The position numbers were made by a program, and so were the translations under genes. A stretch of 64,000 nucleotides of DNA, taken from an uncultured Roseicyclus sp. (GTDB lineage Bacteria > Pseudomonadota > Alphaproteobacteria > Rhodobacterales > Rhodobacteraceae). The notes under the pieces were generated by a model, which was not told the DNA's origin, ran no database searches, and saw only the letters and a list, made by a program, of their open reading frames with translations. The stretch spans positions 344,501 to 408,500 of the forward strand of contig CANLEH010000001.1 in NCBI GenBank assembly GCA_947489665.1. The letters run 5' to 3'. How positions within the stretch are numbered: position 1 is the first letter of the stretch; each line of letters begins with the position of its first letter. Shown piece after piece: positions 8,837 to 17,426 of the stretch.

Positions 8837-8956
8837 ATACTCCTCAAACTCGCGTACTCTTTGTGCCATGGCCGTCCCCGCACCCTTTTTTTGTGCATGC
8901 CGGGTTGTGTCCATCCGGTGTCTGGCGTGTTCTGACCCAAACGGAGGAGGCAACAC

Positions 8957-9940
8957 ATGGCTGAGATGATGCGCGCTATTGAGATCGCGAAACCCGGTGG
9001 GCCCGAGGTACTACGGCAGTGCGAACGCCCTGTGCCCAATCCGGGTGCCGAACAGATCCTGATCCGGATCGACCATGCTGGCGTGAACCGTCCCGATGCA
9101 TTGCAGCGGGCGGGCAGCTATGCGCCGCCCAAAGGGGCGTCTGACTTGCCAGGATTGGAAGCTGCGGGTGTGGTCGAAGCTGTGGGTCCCGGTGTGACGC
9201 GTTGGCAACCTGGTGACGCAGTCTGCGCCTTGTTGCCGGGCGGCGGGTATGCCGAGTTCGCTGTAACTCATCAGGATCATGCACTCGCTGTGCCCAAAGG
9301 CCTTGGCATGGCGCAAGCCGCCGCCTTGCCCGAGACGTTTTTCACTGTTTGGTCGAACGTATTTATGCGCGCCGGCTTGACGGCGGGGAAACGGTTCCTT
9401 GTGCATGGCGGGTCCTCGGGTATCGGAACAACCGCCATTCAACTGGCCAACTCCCTTGGCGCGAGGGTGTTTGCCACTGCAGGCTCACCCGAGAAATGTG
9501 CAGCCTGTGCCGCACTGGGCGCTGAGCGTGCGATCAACTACCGAGAGGAGGATTTTGTCGACATCTTGCGCGCAGAAGGCGGGGCGGATGTGATCCTTGA
9601 TATGGTGGGCGGCTCGTACCTGCCCAGAAACGTCAAGGCATTGGCCGATGACGGCCATCTGCAACAGATTGCGTTCCTGCAAGGCCCAAAGGTCGAACTC
9701 AATTTCGCACAGCTCATGGTGCGGCGATTGACGATATCGGGTTCTACACTGCGCCCACAATCGGATGCGGACAAGGCAAGGATCGCTGCAGAATTGCGCG
9801 ACAAGGTCTGGCCACTATTGGCTTCAGGTCGCATTGCGCCGGTTATGGACCAAACCTTCGCCCTTGAAGATGCATCAGCTGCACATGCACGCATGGAAAG
9901 CAGCGCGCATATCGGAAAGATCATGTTGAAAGTCGCGTGA
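8957..9940 (+). CDS. NAD(P)H-quinone oxidoreductase, zinc-independent MDR family (PIG3-like)
   Basis: The product has 327 residues with a strong GGAGGAGG site before the ATG at 8957. It is a medium-chain dehydrogenase/reductase: a GroES-like N-terminal half (HAGVNRPDALQRAG, GLEAAGVVEAVG) and a Rossmann half with HGGSSGIGTTAIQLA, the PIG3/quinone-oxidoreductase NADPH motif. The structural and catalytic zinc cysteines of alcohol dehydrogenases are absent. It likely reduces quinones or enones with NADPH. It converges with the CDP-alcohol phosphatidyltransferase gene, 4 bp apart. Confidence 0.9.
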   Translation: MAEMMRAIEIAKPGGPEVLRQCERPVPNPGAEQILIRIDHAGVNRPDALQRAGSYAPPKGASDLPGLEAAGVVEAVGPGVTRWQPGDAVCALLPGGGYAEFAVTHQDHALAVPKGLGMAQAAALPETFFTVWSNVFMRAGLTAGKRFLVHGGSSGIGTTAIQLANSLGARVFATAGSPEKCAACAALGAERAINYREEDFVDILRAEGGADVILDMVGGSYLPRNVKALADDGHLQQIAFLQGPKVELNFAQLMVRRLTISGSTLRPQSDADKARIAAELRDKVWPLLASGRIAPVMDQTFALEDASAAHARMESSAHIGKIMLKVA

Positions 9941-9944
9941 GGGT

Positions 9945-10553
9945 CTACGGCCCGAACATCGCCCATCCAGCAGCCAGCCGTGTAATTGCCGTCACCATGC
10001 AGATGGCCGCGAATACCCAAGCAATGACGGCAAATGCCGCCGGGAAAAGGCAGAATGCGGTGAAGACGGCAATCGTTTCCGCGCCCTCCGCAAGCCCACC
10101 GAGGTAGTAGATACCCTTGTTCGGATAGGCGTCCGATGACATGCCCCGCCGTTCCGCGATAATTGAAAACGCAAGAAAAGATGTACCGGTCAGGATGAAT
10201 GTTGCTGTCAGAAACGCGCCGGGCACGGCGTTGGCCGCAGGATCGGCCAGCACGAAGCCGAGCGGGAAGCAGGAGTAGAATACGAAATCTAAGGTGATAT
10301 CGAGGAACGCGCCGCGATCCGTAGGTTCCGTCATTCGGGCTACCGGGCCATCCAATCCATCGGCCAGACGGTTCAGGGCCAAGCCCAGGAGAGCGAGCCA
10401 AAAGAGGCCGCATGCGGCAGCAAGTGCTGCCAATAGTCCAACGGCGCATCCGATGAGCGTGATTTGGTCTGCCCGAACCCCGCGCGCAACAAGGCCGCGT
10501 GCAATCGGCTCCATCAAGGCGCGTTGTAAAGGTAAAAGGCGGGCATCGATCAT
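9945..10553 (-). CDS. CDP-alcohol phosphatidyltransferase family membrane protein
   Basis: A 202-residue integral membrane enzyme counted from the ATG at 10553; the open frame continues upstream into the regulator gene. The family signature is clear: DGLDGPVARMTEPTDRGAFLD then two helical turns to the last Asp, giving D..DG..AR.......G...D...D. The four Asp bind the metal and CDP-alcohol. About five to six hydrophobic helices are visible. The alcohol (glycerol-3-phosphate, inositol, other) cannot be read from the sequence. It lies 31 bp downstream of the LuxR-type regulator gene on the same strand. Confidence 0.87.
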   Translation of the reverse strand: MIDARLLPLQRALMEPIARGLVARGVRADQITLIGCAVGLLAALAAACGLFWLALLGLALNRLADGLDGPVARMTEPTDRGAFLDITLDFVFYSCFPLGFVLADPAANAVPGAFLTATFILTGTSFLAFSIIAERRGMSSDAYPNKGIYYLGGLAEGAETIAVFTAFCLFPAAFAVIAWVFAAICMVTAITRLAAGWAMFGP

Positions 10554-10584
10554 GGCCGCGTCTTGGCCCGACGAGGCGAAAGCG

Positions 10585-11097
10585 TCAATGCACGGGTTCT
10601 TGAGCGGTGGGCAAAAGAGCATCGTTCATCAAATCATCCAAGAAAAGCGAGATAAGTTGCAAGCGGCCCGATACCTCCGCTTTTCGGTAAACCGACGCTG
10701 CCTGTGCCTTGGCCGTTCCCTGCGCTGTCTGCCGAAGATCTGCGATTTCCGCGATCGAGTATCCCTTGATCGCCAAAAGTGCCACATCACGCTCAGCGCT
10801 CGTCAGGGCCCAGTCGGCGAACTTAGCGTCCAGCAGTGTCTGGAATGCGCCAGAGGCGACCTGAAGCTGTTCCGTCAGGCGGGTTTGATGGCTCAGCGCG
10901 CGGCGCAATTCCGTTGCGGTAAAGGCAAGACCGAGGAACAAGGTTACCGTCACAATGCCCTCTACAAGATCGCTATCGACCAGCGGATTGACGCTGCCAG
11001 GCCGGACGAAATCCAGCGTGATGTCGTAAAGAAAGTACGCACAGCAAAGTGCCTGAACTGCAAACAGGCTCCAAAGCACAACGGGGCGGGACGGCAT
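10585..11097 (-). CDS. Membrane-tethered LuxR-type helix-turn-helix regulator
   Basis: The protein has 170 residues. Two hydrophobic helices occupy the N-terminal third (about residues 8-28 and 45-62). A coiled-coil-like linker (ATELRRALSHQTRLTEQLQ) follows, then a C-terminal LuxR/FixJ-type HTH: LTSAERDVALLAIKGYSIAEIA with recognition helix around QGTAKAQAASVYRKAEV. There is no receiver or autoinducer-binding domain, so any signal is probably sensed through the membrane part. It is likely co-transcribed with the phosphatidyltransferase gene downstream, suggesting envelope-related control (inference). Confidence 0.83.
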   Translation of the reverse strand: MPSRPVVLWSLFAVQALCCAYFLYDITLDFVRPGSVNPLVDSDLVEGIVTVTLFLGLAFTATELRRALSHQTRLTEQLQVASGAFQTLLDAKFADWALTSAERDVALLAIKGYSIAEIADLRQTAQGTAKAQAASVYRKAEVSGRLQLISLFLDDLMNDALLPTAQEPVH

Positions 11098-11158
11098 GGC
11101 TCAGCTTTCCTGTCTAATGGGCCGGCCGCGTTGTCGCGACCGGCAGTGGCGTATCGGA

Positions 11159-11452
11159 TCAGGCGTCGTCATCGTCCGCTTCATCGTCATCTTCATCCTC
11201 GGCTTCGATCTCGGCAATCTGGCCCGTGGTCAGGTCAACTTCGATCTCGAAAGCTGCGCCGTCCAGCATCACCTCAACTTCCAGCATGTTGCCTTCGGTT
11301 TCAGTCTCTTGGACGGTGTAGCCCTCAGCCTCGAGGAAAGCGAGGATATCTGCCTCTTGAGTGCCGACAACATCACCGGGGCTCAGTTGCGCAAAAGCGA
11401 CGGTAGGTGCAGTGATAAGGGCCAGGATTGCGGCTTTGGTTGCAGTATTCAT
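11159..11452 (-). CDS. Secreted PepSY-like small acidic protein
   Basis: A 97-residue protein starting at the ATG at 11452, with GGAA-rich ribosome binding sequence upstream. A signal peptide ends at VAFA. The mature part, with ADILAFLEAEGYTVQETE and AAFEIEVDLTTGQIAEIE, resembles a single PepSY/YpeB-like domain. The C-terminus is a run of about 15 Asp/Glu residues. A periplasmic, possibly cation-binding, role is inferred. The nearest genes on the strand are the LuxR-type regulator downstream and an MFS transporter upstream. Confidence 0.75.
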   Translation of the reverse strand: MNTATKAAILALITAPTVAFAQLSPGDVVGTQEADILAFLEAEGYTVQETETEGNMLEVEVMLDGAAFEIEVDLTTGQIAEIEAEDEDDDEADDDDA

Positions 11453-11585
11453 TTGGAGTTCCTTTCCAGATTGAAAATTGGCCACCTCGTTGTGGCTTGG
11501 GTTGATCTGGGCAGGTTATGGATGCTCCTGAATTGCACCTTTGGGGGATGGCAGGCGGCGTAGGCCAAAGGTTTACGTCAAGCTT

Positions 11586-12731
11586 TCATAATCCCTTGTG
11601 TGACGTCAGTCGAAAAACCCCTGTCGTGCAGAGCGCGATTGCCGCGAGCCCGGCAAGGCTCAAGAGCATAGCTTCCGGCCCGATTTGACCAATGAGCCAA
11701 GCGCTGGCCACGGGGGCCATGGCCGCCGAAAACATGGCCGCTCGGGCGACATAGGCCATGACGAGTGGATAGTTCTCAGAACCAAAATGCGCCAACGGCA
11801 CTGTACCGCGCGCGATCGAATATAGCCCGTTTCCAGCACCATAGGCGATCAGCGCAGCTGCCGCAGGGGCATCGAACCACAAAGCCAGAACACCGATCAG
11901 GATCAGCGAAGTCGCGGTAAACTGAGTCACAATCGGTCCATGGCGTTGGCGGCCCAACATCTCCAGCAGTCGGGCGCCAACTTGTGCAGGTCCGATCAAG
12001 GAACCCAAGCCAACCGCCGCGGCAAGGGAAAGGCCAGTGGCCGTAAGGACAGAGATCAAATGCACAGAAAGGGTCGCGAAAACAAAAGTGAGGCACACCG
12101 CGACAATGGCCAACAGACGGTGGCGCAAATCCGGCCGTAGTCTGCCCTGCGACCGAACATTTTCTTCACTTGTCGGCGTCGGCAGGCCCCATAGACAGAG
12201 AGGAAGCGTCACGCACAAATGCATCGCCACGTATCCAAGGCATGCCCCGCGCCAACCGAAGCTCTCCACCATCCATGCCGATAGCGGCCAACAGACTGTG
12301 CTGGCAAACCCGCCCCAGAGTGTCAGTTGCGTAATTGCACCGCGTGCTTGATCACCGAAGATCGTACCGAGGGTCGAAAAAGCGGCATCGTAAAGCGTCG
12401 CTGCCATACCGCATCCGATCAAGACCCATGCAAACAGATAGATTGGGGCAACCGGTGCTACCGCAAGGCACGCCAGCCCGACGGCCAATACGACAACACC
12501 AACCGACATGACACGCCGACCGCTCCGCGCACGGATCAAGCGTGCCACATGCGGCGCTGCAAGGCCCGAGACAATCAACGCAATCGAGATGCCGGCGGCA
12601 ACCAACTCCATTTGCCATCCGGTGTCCGCCCCGATGGGCGCGGCCAAAACAGCAAGCAAGTAAAAAGACGATCCCCAAGTCAGGATTTGTACCAAACCCA
12701 GAGCTGCAGTGATGCGGAATTGGGGCCTCAC
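11586..12731 (-). CDS. MFS transporter
   Basis: The protein has 381 residues and about twelve predicted membrane helices. It starts with GTG at 12731, overlapping the upstream HAD gene stop by four bases (GTGA). A loop with RLIRARSGRRVMSVG between helices 2 and 3 corresponds to the MFS motif A region. The conserved N-terminal GLVQILTWGSSFYLLAV and GFGWRGA-like elements place it with uncharacterised alphaproteobacterial MFS proteins. Substrate and direction are unknown. Translational coupling to the HAD phosphatase is likely. Confidence 0.88.
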   Translation of the reverse strand: MRPQFRITAALGLVQILTWGSSFYLLAVLAAPIGADTGWQMELVAAGISIALIVSGLAAPHVARLIRARSGRRVMSVGVVVLAVGLACLAVAPVAPIYLFAWVLIGCGMAATLYDAAFSTLGTIFGDQARGAITQLTLWGGFASTVCWPLSAWMVESFGWRGACLGYVAMHLCVTLPLCLWGLPTPTSEENVRSQGRLRPDLRHRLLAIVAVCLTFVFATLSVHLISVLTATGLSLAAAVGLGSLIGPAQVGARLLEMLGRQRHGPIVTQFTATSLILIGVLALWFDAPAAAALIAYGAGNGLYSIARGTVPLAHFGSENYPLVMAYVARAAMFSAAMAPVASAWLIGQIGPEAMLLSLAGLAAIALCTTGVFRLTSHKGL

Positions 12732-13429
12732 TCCCCTGCGACCGTCGCGACATGGGCGGGCAACCCCGCCAGATCTGGGATCTCATGGTAGCGCGGATGC
12801 CGGTCGGGCGGGTCAGCGTGCTCCAACGCCCAACTCAAGCCGTGGGGTACGTAGACCGCCCATGCCCCGGCCTCAAGCGCTGGCACAACATCGGACTTCA
12901 TTGAATTGCCCACCATCATCGCGCGCTGCGCCCCGCCATGGTTCGCGAATGCTCTGGAATACACACCGGCCACCTTCTCCGATACAATCTCTACGCCTGC
13001 GAACAGGTCGCCCAATCCGCTTGCTGCCAATTTCTGTTCTTGATGCAGCAAATCCCCCTTTGTGATCAGGACCAATGGGTAACGAGCCGACAGATTGCTT
13101 AGCGTCTCTTCGACGTGTGGGAGCAACTCAATCGGATGGCGAAGCATTTCCTGCCCCATCTCTAGGATCGGCCCGATCACACGCCCGTCGACCCGGCCCT
13201 CGGTCACATCCACCGCCGTCTCAATCATCGACAGCATGAAGCCTTTAATCCCAAAACCGTAGTGGCCAACATTCTTCTTCTCAGCCTCCAGCAGCCGCTC
13301 TTTCAGGTGATCCCGTTCGGCGAAGTCGGCAAGTAATTCGGCGAAGCGTTCCTCGGTCAGACGAAAGAAGCTTTCGTTCTGCCACAGCGTGTCATCTGCA
13401 TCGAATCCGATCACGCTTAACCTTGTCAC
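12728..13429 (-). CDS. HAD superfamily hydrolase
   Basis: The product has 233 residues and starts with GTG at 13429 with GAGGGG seven bases upstream. HAD motif I is GFDADDTLW (nucleophile Asp10 and Asp12), motif II is LVLITKGD, the motif III Lys region is in GVEIVSEK, and motif IV is MVGNSMKSDVVPALEAG. The helical cap between motifs I and II makes it a C1-cap, phosphatase-like HAD. Substrate unknown. Its 3' end overlaps the MFS start, and it diverges from clpS. Confidence 0.88.
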   Translation of the reverse strand: MTRLSVIGFDADDTLWQNESFFRLTEERFAELLADFAERDHLKERLLEAEKKNVGHYGFGIKGFMLSMIETAVDVTEGRVDGRVIGPILEMGQEMLRHPIELLPHVEETLSNLSARYPLVLITKGDLLHQEQKLAASGLGDLFAGVEIVSEKVAGVYSRAFANHGGAQRAMMVGNSMKSDVVPALEAGAWAVYVPHGLSWALEHADPPDRHPRYHEIPDLAGLPAHVATVAGE

Positions 13430-13512
13430 GCGCCACCCCTCTTTTCTGTTGGCCCATCCGTCTTATATAGTGCGACCTCAGCGCAAGCGATCACAACGGG
13501 ATTCGCACCAAC

Positions 13513-13866
13513 ATGACGACCGACTGGCACATGATGGCAGACAAACGCGACGACACCGAAGACGGTGACGGCGATGTGTCCCTTGCGACGAAAACCAAGC
13601 CCAAAACGCAGCGCCCGCCGATGTATAAGGTGTTGCTTCTGAACGACGACTACACGCCGATGGAATTCGTCGTCCACGTTCTGGAGCGGTTCTTTGGCAT
13701 CACGCATTCCCAAGCGGTTGAGATCATGCTGACCGTGCACAAGAAGGGTTTGGCGGTTGTGGGCGTCTTCTCCTACGAGATCGCCGAAACCAAGGTTGCG
13801 CAGGTGATGGATTTCGCCCGCCGGAACCAGCACCCGTTGCAATGCACCATGGAGAAAGAGGAATAG
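13513..13866 (+). CDS. clpS: ATP-dependent Clp protease adapter ClpS
   Basis: The protein has 117 residues from 13513; a second ATGATG at 13531 is an equally possible start, as neither has a strong ribosome site. A disordered acidic N-terminus (about 35 residues) precedes the ClpS core: [21 protein letters not shown] with the NDD...M pocket residues for N-degrons, then [20 protein letters not shown] and [13 protein letters not shown]. ClpS delivers N-end-rule substrates to ClpAP. The clpA gene is not in the window. An rsmC-like methyltransferase gene follows after 25 bp. Confidence 0.95.
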   Translation: MTTDWHMMADKRDDTEDGDGDVSLATKTKPKTQRPPMYKVLLLNDDYTPMEFVVHVLERFFGITHSQAVEIMLTVHKKGLAVVGVFSYEIAETKVAQVMDFARRNQHPLQCTMEKEE

Positions 13867-13891
13867 GGCCAATGAGCCCCTCCTGCATCCA

Positions 13892-14887
13892 ATGACCCCA
13901 GACAGATGGACCCTCGCTATCGAGGGCGGTGAGATTGACCCGCCCTCCGGCCCCGTGCTTGTCATGCGCGCCCGTGGCGATGCGGACTTCGCGGCTTTTG
14001 GTGATGTCACATGCGTCCAAGGCTTTAAGCCGGACCACGATCGCCTGGCCGCACGCGGGCTTACCGTGATGGTCGAACCGGAAGGCCAGTTCGACGTCGC
14101 CCTAGTTCAGATCGTGAAATCCCGCGCCGCGACCTATTCCGCGATTGCCGAGGCGATGGGCCACCTGCCCCCCGGCGCGCTTGTCATGGTCGACGGCCAG
14201 AAGGAAGAAGGCATCGAGGCCATCGTCAAAACGCTCCGCCTGGTGTTCGAGGTCGGGGGCGTGATGTCAAAATCGCACGGCAAACTCGCCTGGTTCCGCC
14301 GCCCCGGAACCCTGCCGCAGCAGGTGCTCGATTGGGTCATGGCCCCCGTGCCGACGCCTGAAGGTTATCTGACCGTGCAGGGCGGCTTTTCGGTCGATGG
14401 CCCTGATCGCGGTTCGGAGATTCTGGTCGCCCTTCTGCCGCAACTGACCGGCCGCGTGGCCGATTGGGGCGCAGGGTGGGGCTATATTTCGGGTGAAGTC
14501 CTCGATGAGCAGGAGGGGATCGAAACCCTCGACCTGATTGAAGCAGACTACGCCATGCTGGAATGCGCCCAGATGAATGTCGACGACCCGCGCGCCAGCT
14601 TTCACTGGACCGATGCAACGAAGTTCGCGCCGGACGCCCCGTACGACGCAATCCTGTGCAACCCACCCTTCCATGTTGCGCGGCGCGCGGATCCGGGCCT
14701 AGGCCGCGCGTTTATCGCAGCTGCTGCAAGGAACCTTACGCCACGAGGGCGCTTTTTCATGGTCGCCAACCGGCATTTGCCGTATGAAGACACGCTGAAG
14801 GCGTGCTTTGGAACAGGTCGCCTGCTTGGGGAACTTGAAGGTTACAAGATCTACGAGGCCGCGAAGCCGAAGCGCCAGAAGCGCTGA
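13892..14887 (+). CDS. RsmC-like class I SAM-dependent methyltransferase (16S rRNA m2G type)
   Basis: The protein has 331 residues. The C-terminal Rossmann methyltransferase domain (about 160-325) has a VADWGAGWGYISGEVL SAM-binding loop, an acidic LIEADYAML strand and the catalytic NPPFHVAR motif typical of N2-guanine RNA methyltransferases (RsmC/RlmG). The N-terminal half is the degenerate methyltransferase-like domain of this family. The likely target is G1207 of 16S rRNA, by family and not shown here. The sequence from about 13,900 to 14,880 is visibly richer in C at third positions than its neighbours. Confidence 0.88.
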   Translation: MTPDRWTLAIEGGEIDPPSGPVLVMRARGDADFAAFGDVTCVQGFKPDHDRLAARGLTVMVEPEGQFDVALVQIVKSRAATYSAIAEAMGHLPPGALVMVDGQKEEGIEAIVKTLRLVFEVGGVMSKSHGKLAWFRRPGTLPQQVLDWVMAPVPTPEGYLTVQGGFSVDGPDRGSEILVALLPQLTGRVADWGAGWGYISGEVLDEQEGIETLDLIEADYAMLECAQMNVDDPRASFHWTDATKFAPDAPYDAILCNPPFHVARRADPGLGRAFIAAAARNLTPRGRFFMVANRHLPYEDTLKACFGTGRLLGELEGYKIYEAAKPKRQKR

Positions 14888-14927
14888 GCTGCGGCCAAAC
14901 CAGTCCAATCATCCAAAGGAAATCCAG

Positions 14928-15737
14928 ATGGGCCTTTCCATCCAGGGCAAAACCGCCATCATCACCGGCGCGGCGAACGGGGTCGGCCTCGCGATTGCGC
15001 GTCACTTCATTGATCGCGGTGCAAATGTCATGTTTGCTGATCGCGACAAAGAGCGGCTGAAAGATGAATGCGGTGAAATCGAAGGCGCGGATGAGAATAT
15101 CCGCTATTTTGCAGGCGATCTGCGCGAACGACTGACAGTTGAGAACCTGATATCGGCCACGATTGATGCATATGACCGTGTCGATGTTTTGGTGAATGCC
15201 AGCCGACAGATCCTGACCACCGATCCGCTCGACCCGACGGATTTGTCCGTCGAGACGATGCTTGAGCAAAACACCTTCGCCGCGCTCCGGTTGAGCCAAG
15301 CCGTCGCCAAAAGAATGATTGCGCAAGCTGAGAGTGATGAACAAGACGAGGGGCCGGTTGGGTCCATCATCAATGTCTCATCCATTGCGGCGCGCCGAAC
15401 ACACCCTGATTTGATGGGGTATTCCATTGCCACTGCGGCGCTCGATCAGGTTACTCGCAGCCTAGCAGTCGCCTATGCTCCACATCGGATCCGCGTAAAT
15501 GGGGTGGCGTTCGGTTCGGTGATGTCTGCAAGCCTGCAAGACAGTTTGAACCACACCGATGGGCTGCGGCAGGAAATCCGCGAGTGCACGCCTTTGGGTC
15601 GCATCGCATCAGCACGTGAAGTCACATCAGCCGTGCAATTTCTGGCCTCCGACGGGGCCGGTTTTGTGACGGGTGAGACGATTACCATCGATGGTGGTCG
15701 GACATTGCTGGACAATGTCACTAAGGCCGCGCACTAG
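14928..15737 (+). CDS. SDR family oxidoreductase with substituted catalytic lysine
   Basis: The 269-residue product starts with ATG at 14928, with AAGGA eight bases upstream. A classical short-chain dehydrogenase fold is evident: TGAANGVG cofactor loop (residues 14-21), ADRD after beta-2, GDL near residue 64, and IINVSS. The active-site Ser152 and Tyr165 are spaced normally, but the YxxxK motif reads YSIAT, so the catalytic Lys is Thr169. The usual PG motif after RVNGVA is FG. It may be an inactive or non-redox SDR, or use another residue. It lies 40 bp behind the rsmC-like gene. Confidence 0.88.
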   Translation: MGLSIQGKTAIITGAANGVGLAIARHFIDRGANVMFADRDKERLKDECGEIEGADENIRYFAGDLRERLTVENLISATIDAYDRVDVLVNASRQILTTDPLDPTDLSVETMLEQNTFAALRLSQAVAKRMIAQAESDEQDEGPVGSIINVSSIAARRTHPDLMGYSIATAALDQVTRSLAVAYAPHRIRVNGVAFGSVMSASLQDSLNHTDGLRQEIRECTPLGRIASAREVTSAVQFLASDGAGFVTGETITIDGGRTLLDNVTKAAH

Positions 15738-15820
15738 GCGCACGTCGGAGAAGAATTGGCTGCTATCTTCAGGACGTCGCTGGCAAACGGTTTGCAAAGA
15801 GCATGCAGGAAAGTGTTTGG

Positions 15821-16438
15821 CTACCCTGCCATCCATTCACAAACATCTTCGGTCATCTCAATGCCCTGAACCCAGCCATGGGCCCGATCTTCGCTGTCGG
15901 GTCTATAGACCCCAATATATTCCCAGCCACCCGGCATCTGTCGGTGTGCAAATCCGAAGCTGTCACCCTGGCGCAGGTAGCCAATGACCGTTGTGCTGTT
16001 CGACATGCCAGAATGCAGTTCCCGAATCGGGCCCGTATACCCTCCGCATCCGTGCTCGCTGTCTGCGCGGATCGGAATGGTCCAAAGTTCGCCAAGATCA
16101 ATCCGCCAGCGTTCCACGATCGGATCAAGCCGCGTCGCTGACGTGTCCACCGCGCAGCCGCTTTGTTCTTCAAGGTCTAGGTATTCCGCGACAATGTGCT
16201 GATCCAGTGGCGTCATAGGCCGCTCGCCGGGTGTGCAGTTTGAATTGTCGAAGATCGCCCGACCCAACGGTGTGCTGAAGCAGTGGCCTGCACGGTCCAT
16301 GACCGTATTCCGCCCAAGCCAGAGTTCCTGGCACCAAGCTCCCCCCTCAGCGTGGGCGGGTGCCGCCAAAAAGACTGTTACTGCCGTGCTAGCCAATAAA
16401 ACTGCAGACTTGCCGTGATCCTTGCGCCGTTTGTTCAT
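15821..16438 (-). CDS. Secreted DUF4453-like (YARHG-type) protein
   Basis: The 205-residue protein is counted from the ATG at 16438; the frame is open further upstream but a signal peptide (SAVLLASTAVTVFLAAPAHA) fixes this start. The mature N-terminus, CQELWLGRNTVMDRAGHCF followed by TPLGRAIFDNSNC, matches the short W..RN....GYCF repeat region of DUF4453/YARHG proteins. The C-terminal part (about 120-205) looks like an SH3-type domain with GDSFGFAHRQMPGGWEYIGVY and HGWVQG. There are several Cys, consistent with a disulfide-bonded periplasmic protein. Function unknown. Confidence 0.75.
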   Translation of the reverse strand: MNKRRKDHGKSAVLLASTAVTVFLAAPAHAEGGAWCQELWLGRNTVMDRAGHCFSTPLGRAIFDNSNCTPGERPMTPLDQHIVAEYLDLEEQSGCAVDTSATRLDPIVERWRIDLGELWTIPIRADSEHGCGGYTGPIRELHSGMSNSTTVIGYLRQGDSFGFAHRQMPGGWEYIGVYRPDSEDRAHGWVQGIEMTEDVCEWMAG

Positions 16439-16451
16439 CGCCGTCCCCAAA

Positions 16452-16490
16452 AACACAAAAGCCCCGCGAGGCAGAAGCATCGCGGGGCCG
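16452..16490 (-). terminator. Terminator downstream of trcR
   Basis: On the minus strand a GC-rich hairpin with arms GCCCCGCGA / TCGCGGGGC is followed by a TTTTGTGTTTTT stretch. It lies 28 bp after the trcR stop and just before the DUF4453-like gene, so it separates the two leftward genes. Confidence 0.85.
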
Positions 16491-16517
16491 CACAAAGGGT
16501 TCAAGCGGCGGATACGC

Positions 16518-17273
16518 TTACTTGTCGTCTTCGTCCTCATCATCATCGCTGCTATCGGGCAGATTGAAGAAACTGTCCGCATCAGGCGTTTCCTCAACCT
16601 CGGGCTTTTCATCTTCGCCACTGCCAAGCGTAAAGGTCTCAAGCCCGGCAATCGAGGATGGGACCGCGGGTTCCGGATCCATCAACAAGGAAGTCTCTGT
16701 CGACACCAGCTTGCGACGTTCGTCGTCGGTCATGGCGGTGCCTTCGGCGGCTTTTTTGGCATTGGCTTTCTGTACCGCTGCATCCAATTCGGACTGCTTG
16801 CACAAGCCAAGCGCCACTGGATCGATGGGTTGGATATTGTTGATGTTCCAATGCGTCCGCTCACGGATTGCCTGGATCGTGGGCTTCGTAGTGCCGACCA
16901 GCTTGGAAATCTGGCCGTCGGTCAACTCGGGGTGAAACTTCACAAGCCAAAGGATCGAGGCAGGGCGGTCTTGCCGCTTGGAAAGCGGTGTATAGCGCGG
17001 CCCGCGGCGTTTTTCTTCACCAACGGCAGCCGCGTTGAACTTCAACTTCAGTTTGTGCGAGGCGTCTTTTTCGGCCGCATCAATCTCTTCTTGTGTCAGC
17101 TGGTTATTCACGATCGGGTCGAAGCCCTTCACGCCGACAGCCACATCGCCGTCCGCGATGCCTTGCACTTCCAATTCGTGCAGGCCGCAAAAATCACCGA
17201 TCTGTTTGAAGCTCAGTGTCGTGTTGTCGACCAACCAGACGGCGGTGGCTTTCGCCATGATAGGTTTGTTCAT
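16518..17273 (-). CDS. trcR: Cell cycle transcriptional regulator TrcR (DUF1013)
   Basis: The product has 251 residues. The conserved DUF1013 core is complete: ATAVWLVDNTTLSFKQIGDF near the N-terminus, GEEKRRGPRYTPLSKRQDRP in the middle and HPELTDGQISKLVGTTKPT with an HTH character, then WNINNIQPIDPVALGLCKQ. The C-terminus is a low-complexity acidic tail (SSDDDEDEDDK). In alphaproteobacteria TrcR/GapR-era cell-cycle work links this protein to RNA polymerase and cell-cycle promoters. It is a single gene ending in its own terminator. Confidence 0.9.
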   Translation of the reverse strand: MNKPIMAKATAVWLVDNTTLSFKQIGDFCGLHELEVQGIADGDVAVGVKGFDPIVNNQLTQEEIDAAEKDASHKLKLKFNAAAVGEEKRRGPRYTPLSKRQDRPASILWLVKFHPELTDGQISKLVGTTKPTIQAIRERTHWNINNIQPIDPVALGLCKQSELDAAVQKANAKKAAEGTAMTDDERRKLVSTETSLLMDPEPAVPSSIAGLETFTLGSGEDEKPEVEETPDADSFFNLPDSSDDDEDEDDK

Positions 17274-17426
17274 TTCTGGCCTCCAAGGCTCACGTCAAAT
17301 GCGAGGAAAGACCGGTGGAGCCGGGTGCGAGGGCGGGGCCTTCGCGGTTCCTCGATTTCAGGGAAATCGCAGGCTATATAGGCGCGAACGACGGGCGAGG
17401 GAACCCCCATTGGAAGAAGGAACCAC

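Noticed and set aside
10294-11406. A 370-codon plus-strand frame across three leftward genes
   Set aside because: It spans a phosphatidyltransferase, a LuxR-type and a PepSY-like gene on the other strand, all with clear signatures.
16422-17381. A 319-codon plus-strand frame opposite trcR
   Set aside because: Antisense to the complete DUF1013 gene and crossing its terminator.
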